Source: Bathymodiolus brooksi
Lineage: Eukaryota; Mollusca; Bivalvia; Mytilida; Modiolidae
DNA: 64,000 nucleotides
Direction of reading: 5' to 3'
Assembly (NCBI GenBank): GCA_963680875.1
Contig: OY804576.1
Coordinates: 74,219,668 to 74,283,667, forward strand
The position numbers and the translations under genes are program-made. Positions 10,023-21,834 of this stretch are shown here, piece by piece. Each line of letters starts with the position of its first letter. The stretch's first letter is position 1. The notes beneath the pieces are model-generated. The model saw nothing but the letters and a program-made list of their open reading frames with translations, searched no databases and had not been told where the DNA came from.

Positions 10023-12077
10023 TTTACAAGTGGAAGATGGCAGTTATATCAAAATATTGAATATTATAATTAATGTAAATATTATATTATGCTTGGGATG
10101 TCTTTTGATTCAAACTATGAGAAAGCTTCGATAATGCATACTGTATTTTTGGTTTCTATGCTATTAATATTTGTTATGTTGATGTTGTTAGATATTCTCC
10201 TTGTTGTTGTTTCAATCTTCGGACAATGATGAGAAAGTTATAGGATTCGTTTTACCCAATCTTTTGTTTTAATGTGTAGACCATTTCTTCGCCTTTCGTC
10301 CTTTTTTTCTTTTGGTCATAGTATTGTCTAGCCGTCGACATGTTCACGCCTTGTGATTACCACTTTGGTATCTTCTAAGTTTTTTCTTGCTTCCCTGTTT
10401 GTGTATCGCTTACACTGACATCGATTTGTATAATTCTTTGTAAATCAATCAAATTGTAGCATTTAATAAAGACTGATTTAAATACATATGATACAGCGTA
10501 TAAAGAAGAAGTGGACGACTTTATTCTTAAAAAATCGTTGCTGTGATAAAATATACAATGTGCCATTTAGAATTTTATTCGTAAATGAAATAATTAAAAT
10601 GCCTTCAACTTATAATTATTACCTGTATTTAATATGAATATTTCTTGTTATAAAGAAGAAATGGGTATATAATATTCACGAAAGCAATATTACATTAGCA
10701 CAATAAATATTCAAGAGCAAATGCATTTCAAGCTGAACAAAAGAAAATTTAAAGAAATTATTAGGTTGAATTTAAGACACTTTTCTCATGTTTAAGAGTT
10801 TTTCTTAAGAAACTCATTGAACAAATTTACAAATATACGAACAGCAATAATAGTATATATAATATAATATATAACAGATATAACAGTAAACAAAATATAC
10901 ATGATAATAAAATTAAAGTCATATCTAACAACCTTGACTATTTACAATAATTAAAATTCAAATATTTTACACACGACACGTTTCAGGAATTACCTTCATC
11001 AGGTACGCCCACAATCTAAAGATTGGAAAGCAAAAATAATTTAAAAATTTTGGGAGCAATAAAATCAGAACACATTTAGATGATTTAATAACTAGATTAA
11101 GTTGATTCCATAATTTCCAATTACTGTATGAAACACTCTACCGTATGAAGGTTATTCCAGAAACACGTTTTTCGCATTAAATTAGATATCTACGTTTTCA
11201 TCGTGGTTCTTGGCTCGAGATAAAAAGTGCTTAAGATAAGACTCGCCTTTTGGTTCTAGTAAACAAGCGTAAATACATATATTTTTATTATTTGCTCTCC
11301 ATATAAATTGTCCCTATGTATGAAAAACAGTGACTTACCTTTGTCAACAAGTTTACTAAACAGAAATTGCAACTGTGCAACTCTGTATTTTCAAAATATC
11401 TGCTATCCTTATATAATTTACAAGCCTCATTATAATATCTTACAAATGCAACACCATGGAAAACATATCGATCATAAATTTTAATTATTTCGTGGTTTGA
11501 TGTCTCATACTCATTTATCTCCTTACACCTTTTTTTTTAAATTAAAGGTGAACTAGCGTTTTTTCGCAACAAATATAAAAAATAATAATAATACATTTGT
11601 AATATTAATTTGATTAATTTAAGAAAAGTTTTTCACCTTAACATTTCTGTTATTCTAAATATAACTTTTTTTTTCTTTTTTATTAGAATTTCCTTAAAGG
11701 TTATAAGTTGTAAATTTTCGCAAACTTACGATTTATTAAATATTCAGTTTTTTGAAATTAGAAAATTTCTCGGGGACTATGATATATGTGCAATGTAATT
11801 TCTTAAACAACAATGGTACAGCAGTAATGTTTCATGAAAATCGATGGTGGTATAATTCGTCCTTGAAGGATATACACACCACAATGTTTTTGGGATAGAT
11901 ATTGCAGAGATTGTTCAACGAATGGAAAAGAAATTCAAGATGATTCCAATAATATGTAATAAAATTACAATAGCTTAGATTAAACATATTTTATTTGCTC
12001 AAATATGCAAAAAGGATAAGACACAAGTTAAACAAACTTATGAAGTCTTCTTCAATAAACAATAAGTTACAACATTA
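10023..12077. other. AT-rich intergenic stretch with one diverged repeat E
   Basis: No gene. Positions 10960-11040 carry ACACGTTTCAGGAATTACCT..ATCAGGTACGCCCAC..GATTGGAAAGC, a diverged member of the repeat tandemly duplicated at 29621-29938. If 9346 is a real donor, the next exon of the glycine-rich gene lies below 9329, not here. A 5' non-coding exon of that gene could lie in this stretch, but none is recognisable. Confidence 0.45.
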
Positions 12078-12250
12078 TAAGGGTAATAACAAAATTACCG
12101 AACTCCGAACAATCTTACAAAGGGAAAGTCAAAACTCATAAGTATATAAACAGACAAAATCAGTCAACAACCGGAAAACTGTGAAAACCGTAATGACCCT
12201 GACTTGGTACAGGCATTTCTAAAGAAATGGTGGGTTGAATCAGATTTTAA
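12078..12250 (-). mobile_element. PLE-B 3' tail, solo fragment
   Basis: It is nearly identical to 38085-38255 and to the reverse complement of 23220-23385 (AAGGGTAATAACAAAATTAC through GGTGGGTTGAATCAGATTTT). In those copies this sequence lies 3' of a YIDD reverse transcriptase ORF. Here the RT part is missing. High similarity among all three suggests fairly recent activity. Confidence 0.85.
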
Positions 12251-13132
12251 AGGCATGCATGCATATGAATATTTCTTACATTGATACATGTATGTGTAAA
12301 TTGAAGAAGAACAGAGAACGAAGAAAGGAATTAGAGAGAGAGATAGAGGGGTTGGTGGTGATGGTGTGTGTGGTTGTTCATTACAATAGTTGGTTAATTC
12401 AAAACATAAAACAAAATAAAACTTATGTGAATAATTTTCAAAATAAAACCAGTTGATAGAAACAATAATATGATTAACTATTCATATTTACACAAGAAAG
12501 TATTATCTTACAAACTCATTTTGCTTTCAGTTATTGATCCCATACTCGACTTGCTCCGTATCCCTGACATTTAGAAGTATTAACCTTCGAAGACAGAACA
12601 CTAAATAAACATCATACAAATTGCATTTGAAATATATATACAATATGGACAGGTATATCCGATGTCACCCTGCATTTTGCGATATAATATACTGTCAATT
12701 CTAAGATTTTTTTTTAAAGAATGCCTGTTGCGTGTTGCGTCAAAATTCCCCTTAAGTTGACAACAGTATAATTGAATACAAAGTACTATTTGTATTATAT
12801 TTCATTGTATAGTATTAGAAACTCACTTGGAAAAAGGAAAGTTACAATTACTTGTTAATATAAGAATATCAAAATTATTGTAATTGGTTCTTCTGAACAT
12901 TAGATACACGGATTTCTCATATTTCAGGCACCCAATAATTTTTAGACGAACAAATCTTTCGTCCTAAACTTCCAGGGTCATTTCATCAATAGATATATTC
13001 GCTAAAGAAATTGAAAAAAAAAGTGTTATATTTAAATTTCAAAATATGCAGTAATCGGTTCTAATTTTAAATGTTCCACTTTTCAGCTTCTTGATAATTC
13101 TTCTTACAATAATTGCGGGTTTCTTATAAAAG
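12251..13132. other. Intergenic, no gene seen
   Basis: The frame 12235-12456 is purine-rich and unsupported. A generic AT-rich spacer. Confidence 0.4.
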
Positions 13133-13215
13133 GCAGGAACTGCTTACCATTCACAATAACCTTAGTTCATCCCTTGGTTTTGGTGGGGGTCCGTGTTGCT
13201 CAACTTCTGTATTGC
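13133..13215 (+). mobile_element. PLE-A tail fragment
   Basis: GGCAGGAACTGCTTACC, then GTTCATCCC..GGTTTTGGTGGGGGTC, then GTGTTGCTCAA match the order of the PLE-A tail, with the intervening bases eroded. It abuts the LINE that starts about 13261. Confidence 0.6.
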
Positions 13216-13260
13216 ATATTTTCGAAACCAATTTGTGACATTTGTGAAAGCCACGATATG

Positions 13261-14600
13261 GACTACCATTGCTACGCCGATGATACATCGTAGTAGAGCC
13301 ACGTGACAATTTGAGTGATATGCCAATGAAACTTACGTCTTGCCTCTCCGACATACGTGAATGGATGTGTTCAAATTTACTTAAGCTGAACCAGGACAAA
13401 ACCGAACTTATGATTTTTGCTCCAAAACACAGAGCGAAGGAACTGACAGATTTTAGCAGTTCGCTTAGTGGCAACATTATACACGAAACACCGTATGCTA
13501 AAAATCTTGGTACACATTTTGACAGAACTCTTGGTATGGAGGAAAAGCAATGTAATGCCATAGCTAGGTCATGCTATTTCCACATTCGGAACATTGGATG
13601 AATTCGTCCTTTCATTTCTGAAGATGCATGCTTGTGAATGCGGTAGTGACATCCCGACTGGATTACGGCAATGCTTTGTTATATAGTATAACTACAAATT
13701 TAACAGATAAACTCCAGCGAGTGCACAACACAGCTGCCCGACTCATAGCAAGGAAAAAGAAGATGGATCATATCACACCCGTACTGATCCGCTTACACTG
13801 GCTTCCAGTAGAATATCGAAGTCAGTACAAACTTATCCTCTATGTATTCAAGGCTCTTCATGGTTTGGCTCCAGTATATTTGACTGAACTTGTGAAATCA
13901 TACGTTCCATCACGTTCTCTGCGTTTCCAGTCAGCATCACTTCTCCAGGTACCTACCACCAGAACAAAGACCTATGGTAACCGCCGTTTCGACAAGACTG
14001 CGTAACTTTGTGGAACAACATACCACTCCAGCTCAAAACTGTGGACTCGCTATCAGCTTTTAAATCGTGTCTAAAAACATATCTTTTTAAACAAGCTTTT
14101 CGTTTGTAAATATTCAAATTGACTTTTATATGTATAATGTAGATTATTATTGATGATTTTATGATATCTTCCCTACCTTGATCCCTTGACTCTCTTTTCT
14201 GTCTCATTTTGGATCACTTCTCCCAACCCATTTCTTCTTCAATCTCCCTTTACCATTTCTGCACCTACCATAATCCTGTGATATTCTTATTCCTTTCCCT
14301 CTCTTGTATCCCTACTCCCAACTCCACCGCCTCTTCTCTGTCTCAAACTCCTTATCAGCCTGTTTCTGCACTCACACCACCCCCTTTTCCATTTTATTTC
14401 TGCCATCTGCTATCAACTGCATTCAAGATTATTATTAGTTAATTTGATCATTGTTATATATATGCATAGGGGTTACTTTTTTATGTTTTGCTACTTTTAT
14501 CTAGTATTTTATATTGTAAAGCGCCTTAGGGTATTTTTTTTAGATAGGACGCTATACAAATTCTGGTATTATTATTATTATTATTATTATTATCATTATT
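13261..14600 (+). pseudogene. L2/CR1-like LINE, 3' half, decayed
   Basis: The C-terminal part of a non-LTR reverse transcriptase. The catalytic YADD lies at 13273-13284 (CYADDTS), followed by in-frame stops. Then come IREWMCSNLLKLNQDKTELM (13311-13601), and after another frame change SRLDYGNALLYSI, LQRVHNTAARLI, ITPVLIRLHWLPVEYR, and FKALHGLAPVYL (13628-14005). The order and the LHWLPVEYR..KALHGLAP signature fit L2/CR1-group elements. The untranslated end carries GTAAAGCGCCTTAGGG and GACGCTATACAAA (14516-14560), then (ATT)n at 14567-14600, the microsatellite 3' end expected for L2-like elements. At least three disabling changes, so it is dead. The 5' half is absent. Confidence 0.85.
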
Positions 14601-14604
14601 GTAT

Positions 14605-14710
14605 TTTTGTGTTTTGTTTGTATTCGTCCTGTGTCTTGTGTGACCAAGTTGCCGGTGTCTCTGGATTGTCTATTCTTGATTGGTACATCGGTTTTCTCTA
14701 ACGTTTAGTT
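14605..14710. repeat. Interspersed repeat D, inverted fragment
   Basis: Its reverse complement begins TAAACGTTAGAGAAAACCGA, with ACCAATCAAGAATAGACAAT and CACACAAGACACAGGAC following, matching the start of copies at 8807 and 16508. It sits directly at the LINE's ATT tail. Confidence 0.65.
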
Positions 14711-15044
14711 GACAAAGAAGAAATTTTGGCAAATCACAACTCATTCATGTCATCAATGTATATTCCGATTAATGAGGACAATTATGACCGATCTACTTTA
14801 TATTAGATACCAAAATTGAATACAAGAATCCATATAGAGAAAGGTTTATTGACGACTCTTTCACTTGTTCACCAAAGGACTACAACTATGACCAGATTTT
14901 GCTTGCAGTCAAAAAGGTACTACAATCATATTGGACACGGTATATTCACGTAGTAGCATCAATCAAATACGGCTACTGAAAACTCTAAGCACCTTCTAGA
15001 TAGCTTAAGCACTCGTTTTTTCCAAGCATTTCATCTATCCAAAT

Positions 15045-15185
15045 AGTGGTTTGTGTTGCTAGATCTGTGTAGTGTTTTGTAGATCGTTGTTTGTTCTATT
15101 GTCCTTATTTCTTTTGGCCATTGTATTGTCTGTCCTTTTTCGATTTACGGCATCTCGTTACCCCTTTGGTGTCTTCAAACTTGTC
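15045..15185 (+). mobile_element. PLE-A tail fragment
   Basis: TAGTGGTTTGTGTTGCTAGA, GTTTTGTAGATCGTTGTTTG, TTTTGGCCATTGTATTGTCT and CCCTTTGGTGTCTTCAAACT match the distal half of the tail at 19500-19670. A 5'-truncated solo copy. Confidence 0.7.
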
Positions 15186-15189
15186 TTAC

Positions 15190-15745
15190 AAGATTATAGT
15201 TTTGAGTCATGAATTAACTGATTGTGGGAAATACCAAACAAAGAGTAAAAGGTACTACACAGAAAATGTAGTCATCAGTGAGTTGGAGTTCCTTATCGAT
15301 AGCATATGTATCGAGTTAGAATGACATATTTTTCAACAAATCATCGGCATACCCTTGCCCCTCTTTCCACCAGGCATACATTTTGTATTTTAAAGAACTT
15401 ATGCAAACACTTATCAAACACGAAAGAATTACATACACTAAAGCCTATAATTTAACATTTAGGAATATTGATGATGCTTTTGTCAATTAATAATCCAAAT
15501 TATCCCAACTGGATTGCATTAATATACCCCAACGAATATAAGATAACAGAAAAAGCTTCCTCTTTCCCATTTCCTTACATTTACCGAACTTTTGATACCA
15601 TTAGTCAACCTTTTCTACCAGATTATATCACAAAAGAGACAACTCGAGCTTACAGTTTGTATTCAGATATTGTACAATGTCACCGTCTTCTCAGTACTAA
15701 ATTATAAAGTCAAGGATTTTTAAAGAATCGTCTCATCTTATAGTT
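15190..15745 (+). pseudogene. YIDD reverse transcriptase of a third subfamily (PLE-C), decayed
   Basis: Fragments in order on the plus strand: YYTENVVISELEFLIDSICI (15250-15310), a degraded QQIIGIP (the following GTNC is lost), TYTKAYNLTFRNIDDAF (catalytic YIDD changed to NIDD, about 15430-15480), LSINNPNYPNWIALIYP, and HRLLSTKL-stop-SQGFLKNRLIL (15690-15740). The gene order matches PLE-A and PLE-B, but residues differ from both throughout, so this is a separate lineage. Several frameshifts and stops. Confidence 0.65.
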
Positions 15746-16507
15746 CACCTTGTTGAATTGTATTCTGTTATTTGTCTACAGATCAACAGAGATTGTAATT
15801 GCAAATAAATTTTGGTTCAAATTTGACCATTGTTTCCGTGTTGAAATTTTCGATGTTCCATCCATATGAAGGCACACCTCCAGATCAGATCGCATTTGTA
15901 TATAATATATTTATTTACATACTTTTTTTAATTCTTAATGCAACTTACATATTCTATTGTCTTGGTTCGTAGTCGGTCAGCTACGCACATTCGACGATCA
16001 TGTATTGGAATTGTTCATCAGTATACAAATATCTGTACGATCGTTCGATGCCTAGTTATAAAGGAAAAGGTTGCCAAGTGATAACTGGTTTAACGCCGCC
16101 GCACTTTTGTGTTTCGGAATTCAGGGTCTAGATTGCCATCAGCTTTTGTACTAATATGATGTAATGATATATTTATTTATTAACCATAAAATATTGTCTT
16201 ATGTGTTTTTATCCTTCCACATTTAGATTCTACAAGAGCATCCATTATTTCTTCTGCATTGTTTATTTTCTTTCGCTTCCTTTCCATTTTGTCTCATCAT
16301 ACGACAGTGATAGAGCGTCTCTATTTCATCGTTGATACTCTGTAAAATCTAGAAAGAATCCGGAACATCAATATTGGCAGGATCAAAGTCGACCAATACG
16401 AGAAAAAAAAATCCGTATTGGCCGACTTTGTCCCGTATTGGTTGAGTTGTCCTATCTGTACCACAAGTCAGTTTTCGTCTTAATTATGTAAATATAACAG
16501 TCGTTGA
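15746..16507. other. Intergenic with a short palindrome
   Basis: No gene. Around 16381-16440, AAAGTCGACCAATACG and CGTATTGGCCGACTTT face each other across a short A-rich loop, forming a hairpin of about 16 pairs. Confidence 0.5.
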
Positions 16508-16730
16508 TTAATAAACGTTAGAGAATACAATAGGGGCAATACAAAATTTACAATCCAAACAAACAAACTGGCAACATAGGTTACACATGACGAAGAAAAA
16601 CAAAGCAAAAACACAAGACAATATGTGTTGGACATCACTATGCGCAAACAAACACAAATGACGTAGATAAGACATGAGCCATCGCAAAACCAACCGGAGG
16701 TAAAAACGAACAGAACATCGTTTTTCTGTG
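16508..16730. repeat. Interspersed repeat D, copy 2
   Basis: Begins AATAAACGTTAGAGAATACA. Shares GACAATATGTGTTGGACATC, GCAAACAAACACAAATGACG and AACGAACAGAACAT with 8807-9010. The minus-strand ORF across it is a by-product. Confidence 0.7.
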
Positions 16731-16789
16731 GAAATCGTAACGGAACTCACAATGCAAATACACGTAATATACTAGTCAACAAAAGAAAC

Positions 16790-17525
16790 GAAACAAGGGT
16801 TTGATGCTCAATATTTTTTACAAAGAGAAAAAAAATCGACAAAAATCATATAATTTAGATTCATATGGGCATAACAAACAAGGCAATATTAACAAAATTT
16901 CTCAATATCATTATCAGAACAAATCATGGACATACAGAAATTGTCATGCAGTATGGAAGTTTGCGGAATTCAGTAACGTGTGTGACCACCTCTTGCAGCA
17001 ACGACAGCTTCGCATCTCCAACGTATAGAACCAACCAATCGTTGGATATACGCTTGTGGGAAGTTGTTCCACTCGTGCACAAGTGCATCATGCAGCTTCT
17101 GTGGTGTTTCCGGTGGATTTAACTGTGGCCAACACGTCTTCCGAGTACATCCTATAAATGTTCAATTGGTGACAGATCCGGTGATAATGCCGGCCAAGGA
17201 AGAACACGGATGTGATTCTGGTTCAGAAAGTCTTGACAAACACGAACCACTTGATATCTTGCATTGTCATGTTGAAAGACGTGATCAAAGTTTCGCTGTT
17301 GCAGAAAGGGCAGAATGAGAGGATCAAGAATATTGTTTCTGTATTTTACGGCATTCAATGTTCCATGAACAATTTTGATCCGAGTGCGACCATCATGACA
17401 AATTCCAGCCCAGACCATAACACTTCCGCCTCCAAAACGGTCGGATTCGTACACACACTGTTGTGTAAAACGTTCCCCACGCCTGCGGTACACATGATAA
17501 CGTCCATTTCCTACGAAATGATCTG
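16790..17525 (-). pseudogene. Tc1-like transposase, C-terminal remnant
   Basis: DDE transposase of the Tc1/mariner superfamily, which would cut and paste its element at TA sites. On the minus strand from about 17524: GNGRYHVYRRRGERF, FGGGSVMVWAGI, VFQHDNARYQVVRVCQDFL (second catalytic Asp), then PALSPDLSPIEHL (third catalytic Glu). The next codon is TAG where relatives have Trp, then DVLGRR, more stops, and a frame change. The helix-turn-helix N terminus and the first Asp are gone. The left flank near 16775-16800 (TAGTCAACAAAAGAAACGAA) looks like the element's end, but no partner repeat is visible on the right. Dead. Confidence 0.9.
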
Positions 17526-18394
17526 ATATGTTTCAAATTGTTTATACCTCGGAAAGATAAGAGAGAAGAATCGAAGACCATTTTCGAAAATTTAGGAATT
17601 TTTTTTCTGTTTTGTTCATCTGCATATTTACTACAGATGTTTAACAAACAACCTACTTTAGATTGTAAAGCCTGTTACAATCATCTCTGTAGACAGACGT
17701 AATTGCAATGTTATTATTTTTCATGGCAATGTTGGAGCCTAAAAGTCTCCTTCTTTGGAATATTATATTAAGGAATATTATATTAAGAAAATATTCTTAC
17801 GAGGTACTATATGCACAGCGTCAACTATATACAAGGAGAAACGTTTTATCGCTTAGGATATTCCAAAGAAATATTTTCTTATCTTAAGGGCAATATTATT
17901 TGTTTAATTGCTAATAAAGATGGCATAACATCTTAAGTAAATCTTCTTTGGTTATTATTTCCTCTCCATTACATGTCGTAATTATTATGTTTCTTTACAT
18001 GGATGTGCATTTAGCTTGAAGTATGCAATAAAGTCTTCTTGAAGCCATCTTAGATTAGCGTTTTAGTTGGATTGAGTACAGCTAGCCATTTTCTTTAAAC
18101 TTTAATAAATTGAATATTTCTAAAGTCTCTTTTTTACTTTTAGTCATTACATAGCTTTCATTGAAAAGACAAGTAAATCAAACGGCATTTATGGACTTGA
18201 AGCATATCAAAGAATTGTATCCGCTTAACTATCAAGCAGATTGATAATCATAACAGATACAAGATTACATACAGGGATGCAAAGACCAAATAACAATCAA
18301 TCAAATTGAATTGATATGATCATAACCTTTGACTGATTTTCGAACTGAGAGTTAGAATTCGTAATTCAAGTTTAGCTTGACAGAAATATGATTA
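17526..18394. other. Intergenic, no gene seen
   Basis: AT-rich. GGAATATTATATTAAGGAAT near 17757-17785 is a short direct duplication, and AAGAAAATATTCTTAC hairpins with itself. Nothing codes. Confidence 0.4.
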
Positions 18395-18605
<211 letters not shown>

Positions 18606-18689
18606 GATGACCTACTGTGATGCCAATATATTATGACAGAACAACTGACTGATGAGTCACAATCCTTGTACTTCTCGATACAAGCAGCG

Positions 18690-19676
18690 TGGAACATGTA
18701 TAAAAACCAACGTGGTGTACCAATTGGAACAAACTGTGCCTTCCCAAATATTGATATTTTGCGACAAACACCTTTCAGTTGCCAATCTTCATTTATTTTC
18801 CATATGCCCATTTGTTTATGGTTTGGATTCTAGAGTATTTCATACAATGGCTTCTCAAGAAAAACGAAAAGAAGCTAGACCAATCCTTTAATTTCACGTT
18901 CCGCTATATAGATGATGTCTTTTCACTAAATAATTCTAGGTTTGGTGATTTCGTTGATCGCATCTATCCTATTGAGCTTGAAATAAAGGATACAGATACA
19001 GATAGTTCTGATTCATATCTTGACCTACACCTCGAAATTGACAGTGAGGGGAGGGGGGAGAGGTTAAGAAAGAAACTATACGACAAAAGAGATGATTTCA
19101 ATTTACAAATGTGAACTTTTGAATTTATATGTAGCAACATTCCAGGAGTACCTGCCTATAGAGTATATATCTCTCAGTTAATACGATATTCCAGAGGTTG
19201 TGGTTCCTATCAGGATTTCCTTGATAGAGAGTTGCTGCAATCAAGGAAGTTACTAAACCAACGGTTTCTCTTGGTTAAGTTGAAGTCATCACTTCGAAAG
19301 TTTTACGGTCGCCACCATGACTTGGTTGACCGTTATGGAATATCTGTGTCACAAATGACCATGGATATGTTCCACTTGTCGTAAACACTTCCCGGTCCCT
19401 TCCTCATTCATGACTTATCACCGGGTTTTTAGCTAGATTAAAACGACGGTGCCACTAGTTGAGCAGGAATTGCTTACCCTTCCGGAGCACCTGAGTTCAC
19501 CCCCGGGTTTTAGTGGGGGTTCGTGTTACTCGATCTTTAGTTTTATGTGTATGCTTTGTAGATCGTTGTTTGTCCTTCTGTACGTTTTCTTTTGCCCATT
19601 GTGTTGTCTGTTCTTCTTCGATGTGTGGATTCTGATTGCCCCTTTGGTATCTTCAAACTCTTCTTTTTATTATTCC
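18690..19676 (+). pseudogene. PLE-A RT, best preserved 3' copy with complete tail
   Basis: Reads GVPIGTNCA (about 18715-18740), a disrupted LLADLF region, LLKKNEKKLDQSFNFTF, RYIDDVFSLNNSRFGDFVDR (catalytic YIDD about 18905-18917), YPIELEIKDT, SYLDLHLEIDSEG, KLYDKRDDFN, then a TGA. After the stop come FICSNIPGVPAYRVYISQLI, RKLLNQRFLLVKLKSSLRK and RYGISVSQMTMDMFHLS, closed by TAA near 19382. The 3' tail (19440-19676) holds GAGCAGGAATTGCTTACCC, GAGCACCTGAGTTCACCCC, and ends TTGGTATCTTCAAACTCTTC. It serves as the reference for the solo tails elsewhere. N-terminal half missing and an internal stop, so it is not functional. Confidence 0.85.
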
Positions 19677-20297
19677 TTCAATTCATTCTTTAAGAAATGA
19701 AATACATGTATATTAAACATGCGACAATGGTTCCAGATATCGTCTCGAACTAACGAATTGACTTCTTGGGGGAGAGAAAAAGAACAGTTAAAGAATATAC
19801 ATAATTTACTTCCTATCATAACAAGACAAACTGACAGGTTTATGAATACTTATAATGTTATGTTGAATTAACTAGGAATATTAAAAATAATTAAACAAAC
19901 ATATTTTTAGAAGGTCAATCAAAATATTGTCATGTTCAATGTGTGACTAATGGTGTTTTACTTAAAACGCAATATATGCCTGTACTTTCAAGATCAATTT
20001 AGAATAATCTGTCATTGGTAGAAACAAATTGTATGTTAAAGGTAGTTATTGCCGTAGTTTTTATTTATTTTTAATTTTTTTTTGTATCTAATGTGAAATA
20101 AGTAGATATAATTTTGAGACAGATGATTAAGTACATAAACGTTAATTGCATTTTATTTGATTAAATATGCGATATGTGCAGTGTGCTGATCAGTTCGTGC
20201 ATTTCATCTTAATTATGAACATACTGAATTATCATCTTTACATTGAGTGAAGACAGTATTGGTCTAAGAGAAGAATACACCTTGATGACTGGTGGTT
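19677..20297. other. Intergenic, no gene seen
   Basis: AT-rich spacer between a PLE-A tail and a SINE-A. No supported feature. Confidence 0.4.
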
Positions 20298-20555
20298 GGT
20301 TTGTTTATGGTGTCTACCGCCACTTTCAACAATATTTCAGTTATATCGTGGCGGTCAGTTTTATTGGTGAAGGAAACCGGAGTACCCGGAGAAAACCACC
20401 GACCTGCCGCAAGTCACTGACAAACTGTATCACGTAATGTTGTATCGAGTACACCTCGCCATGAGCGATATTCGAACTCACAACGTTAGAGGTGATATGC
20501 ACTGATGGTAGTTGTAAATCCAACAAACATACAATCACGACCACGATGACCCCCC
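20298..20555 (-). repeat. SINE-A, near full-length
   Basis: From TTTATGGTGTCTACCGCCAC to ACAATCACGACCACGATGAC it includes every block of the family: 3' domain, GAGTACCCGGAGAAAACCA, GTATCGAGTACACCTCGCC, box B (TTCGAACTCACAA), box A region. About 255 bases. The flanking ORF on the minus strand is incidental. Confidence 0.85.
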
Positions 20556-20584
20556 TTGTTGGCTGAATATAAATATATAGGTAT

Positions 20585-21830
20585 AACGAGTGACATAGTT
20601 CCTGGTCAATTAAAATCAGCACGGGTCAATCCATTATTTAAGAAAAATAACAGAACAGATGTTGGCAATTATAGGCCAACAAGTATACTGTGTATTATAT
20701 CCAAAATTTAGAAAATGCAGTACATAAACAACTAGAATCATATTTGATTAAACACAACTTGCTGTATGAATTTCAGTCTGGTCTTGGAAGCGCTTGTTCC
20801 ACCGATAATTGCCTTATTCACCTCTTTGATCAAATAAAATCTCAATCTTCTAAAGGCCTGTTCACCGGCATGATAATTATTGATCTTAAAAAAACATTCG
20901 ATACCGTCGACCATCACATTCTTTGCAATAAGCTTCAAGCGATGGGAGTATCTAACATTAAATGGTTCGAATCGTATAAAACGGGAAGAAAATAGTTGGC
21001 TAATTGTACTGAATCCAATTTAAAAGATATGAGCTGTGGAGTACTACAGGGGGGTATGCTGTAACCTTACTTTTTCTTTATTATGTCAATGATATGTCCA
21101 TTAGCATAAACTCAGACTGTAAACTTCTACTATATGCAGATGACAATACAATTATGCTTCCTATAAAAATCCAGAATTATCTCTCAAAAACTCGGAAAAG
21201 GACTGGAATCATGTAGTGAATTTCTTATTGACAACAAGCTTTCTCAACACCTTGCTAAAACGGAATGCTTTCTTTTGGGACTAAAGCGAAAATTAAAGAC
21301 CATAACTGATTTTCAAATTAATTATAATGATCATCTAATAAAATCTCAAAGTAGAATTAAATACTTATGCATTGATAGACACCAAAATGTGTTTGGTGAA
21401 AGAACAGCCAACACCGTTATTCAAAAGGTTAACTCTCGTTTGAGATTTATTCATAGAAAAGCAAATTGTCTATCTTCTGAAACAAGAAGACCTTTAAGCA
21501 TGGAACTCTTACAATGTCATCTTGATTATTCATGTTCCTCGTGGTATGCTGGTATGTCTCAAGCATTGAAACACAAATTACAAGTGGCACAAAACAAAAC
21601 AATCCATCTAATAACGGGTGTTATATTAAAAGTATGGACCCAAGAACAAGCATAAAACAAACTATCTAGCTTAGAATTTTTAAATGTTAAAAATAGAGTG
21701 AATCATCTTCGTCTTAATCATGCCCACAAGATCGTAAATAATGCATGTCCCTCTTATTTGAAAAATAACTTTATAAAAAATAACGACTATCAAAAACACA
21801 ATACAAGATCAAATCGTATAAGGGACCGAC
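20585..21830 (+). pseudogene. Non-LTR retrotransposon RT (Jockey/CR1-group), decayed
   Basis: On the plus strand: LKSARVNPLFKKN, DVGNYRPTSI (RT motif 1), LIKHNLLYEFQSGLGSACST, FTGMIIIDLKKTFDTVDHHI (motif with catalytic Asp, 20870-20925), KWFESYKTGRK then stop (20995), SCGVLQGGML (normally GVPQGS), LLLYADDNTIM (catalytic YADD 21133-21144), KTECFLLGLKRKLKTITDFQ, LSSETRRPLSMELLQCHLDY (21275-21655), LKHKLQVAQNK, and NHLRLNHAHKIVNN (21698-). At least three stops or frameshifts. It breaks off at about 21830, where another repeat begins. The endonuclease half is absent. A different LINE from 13261-14600. Confidence 0.85.
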
Positions 21831-21834
21831 CATT

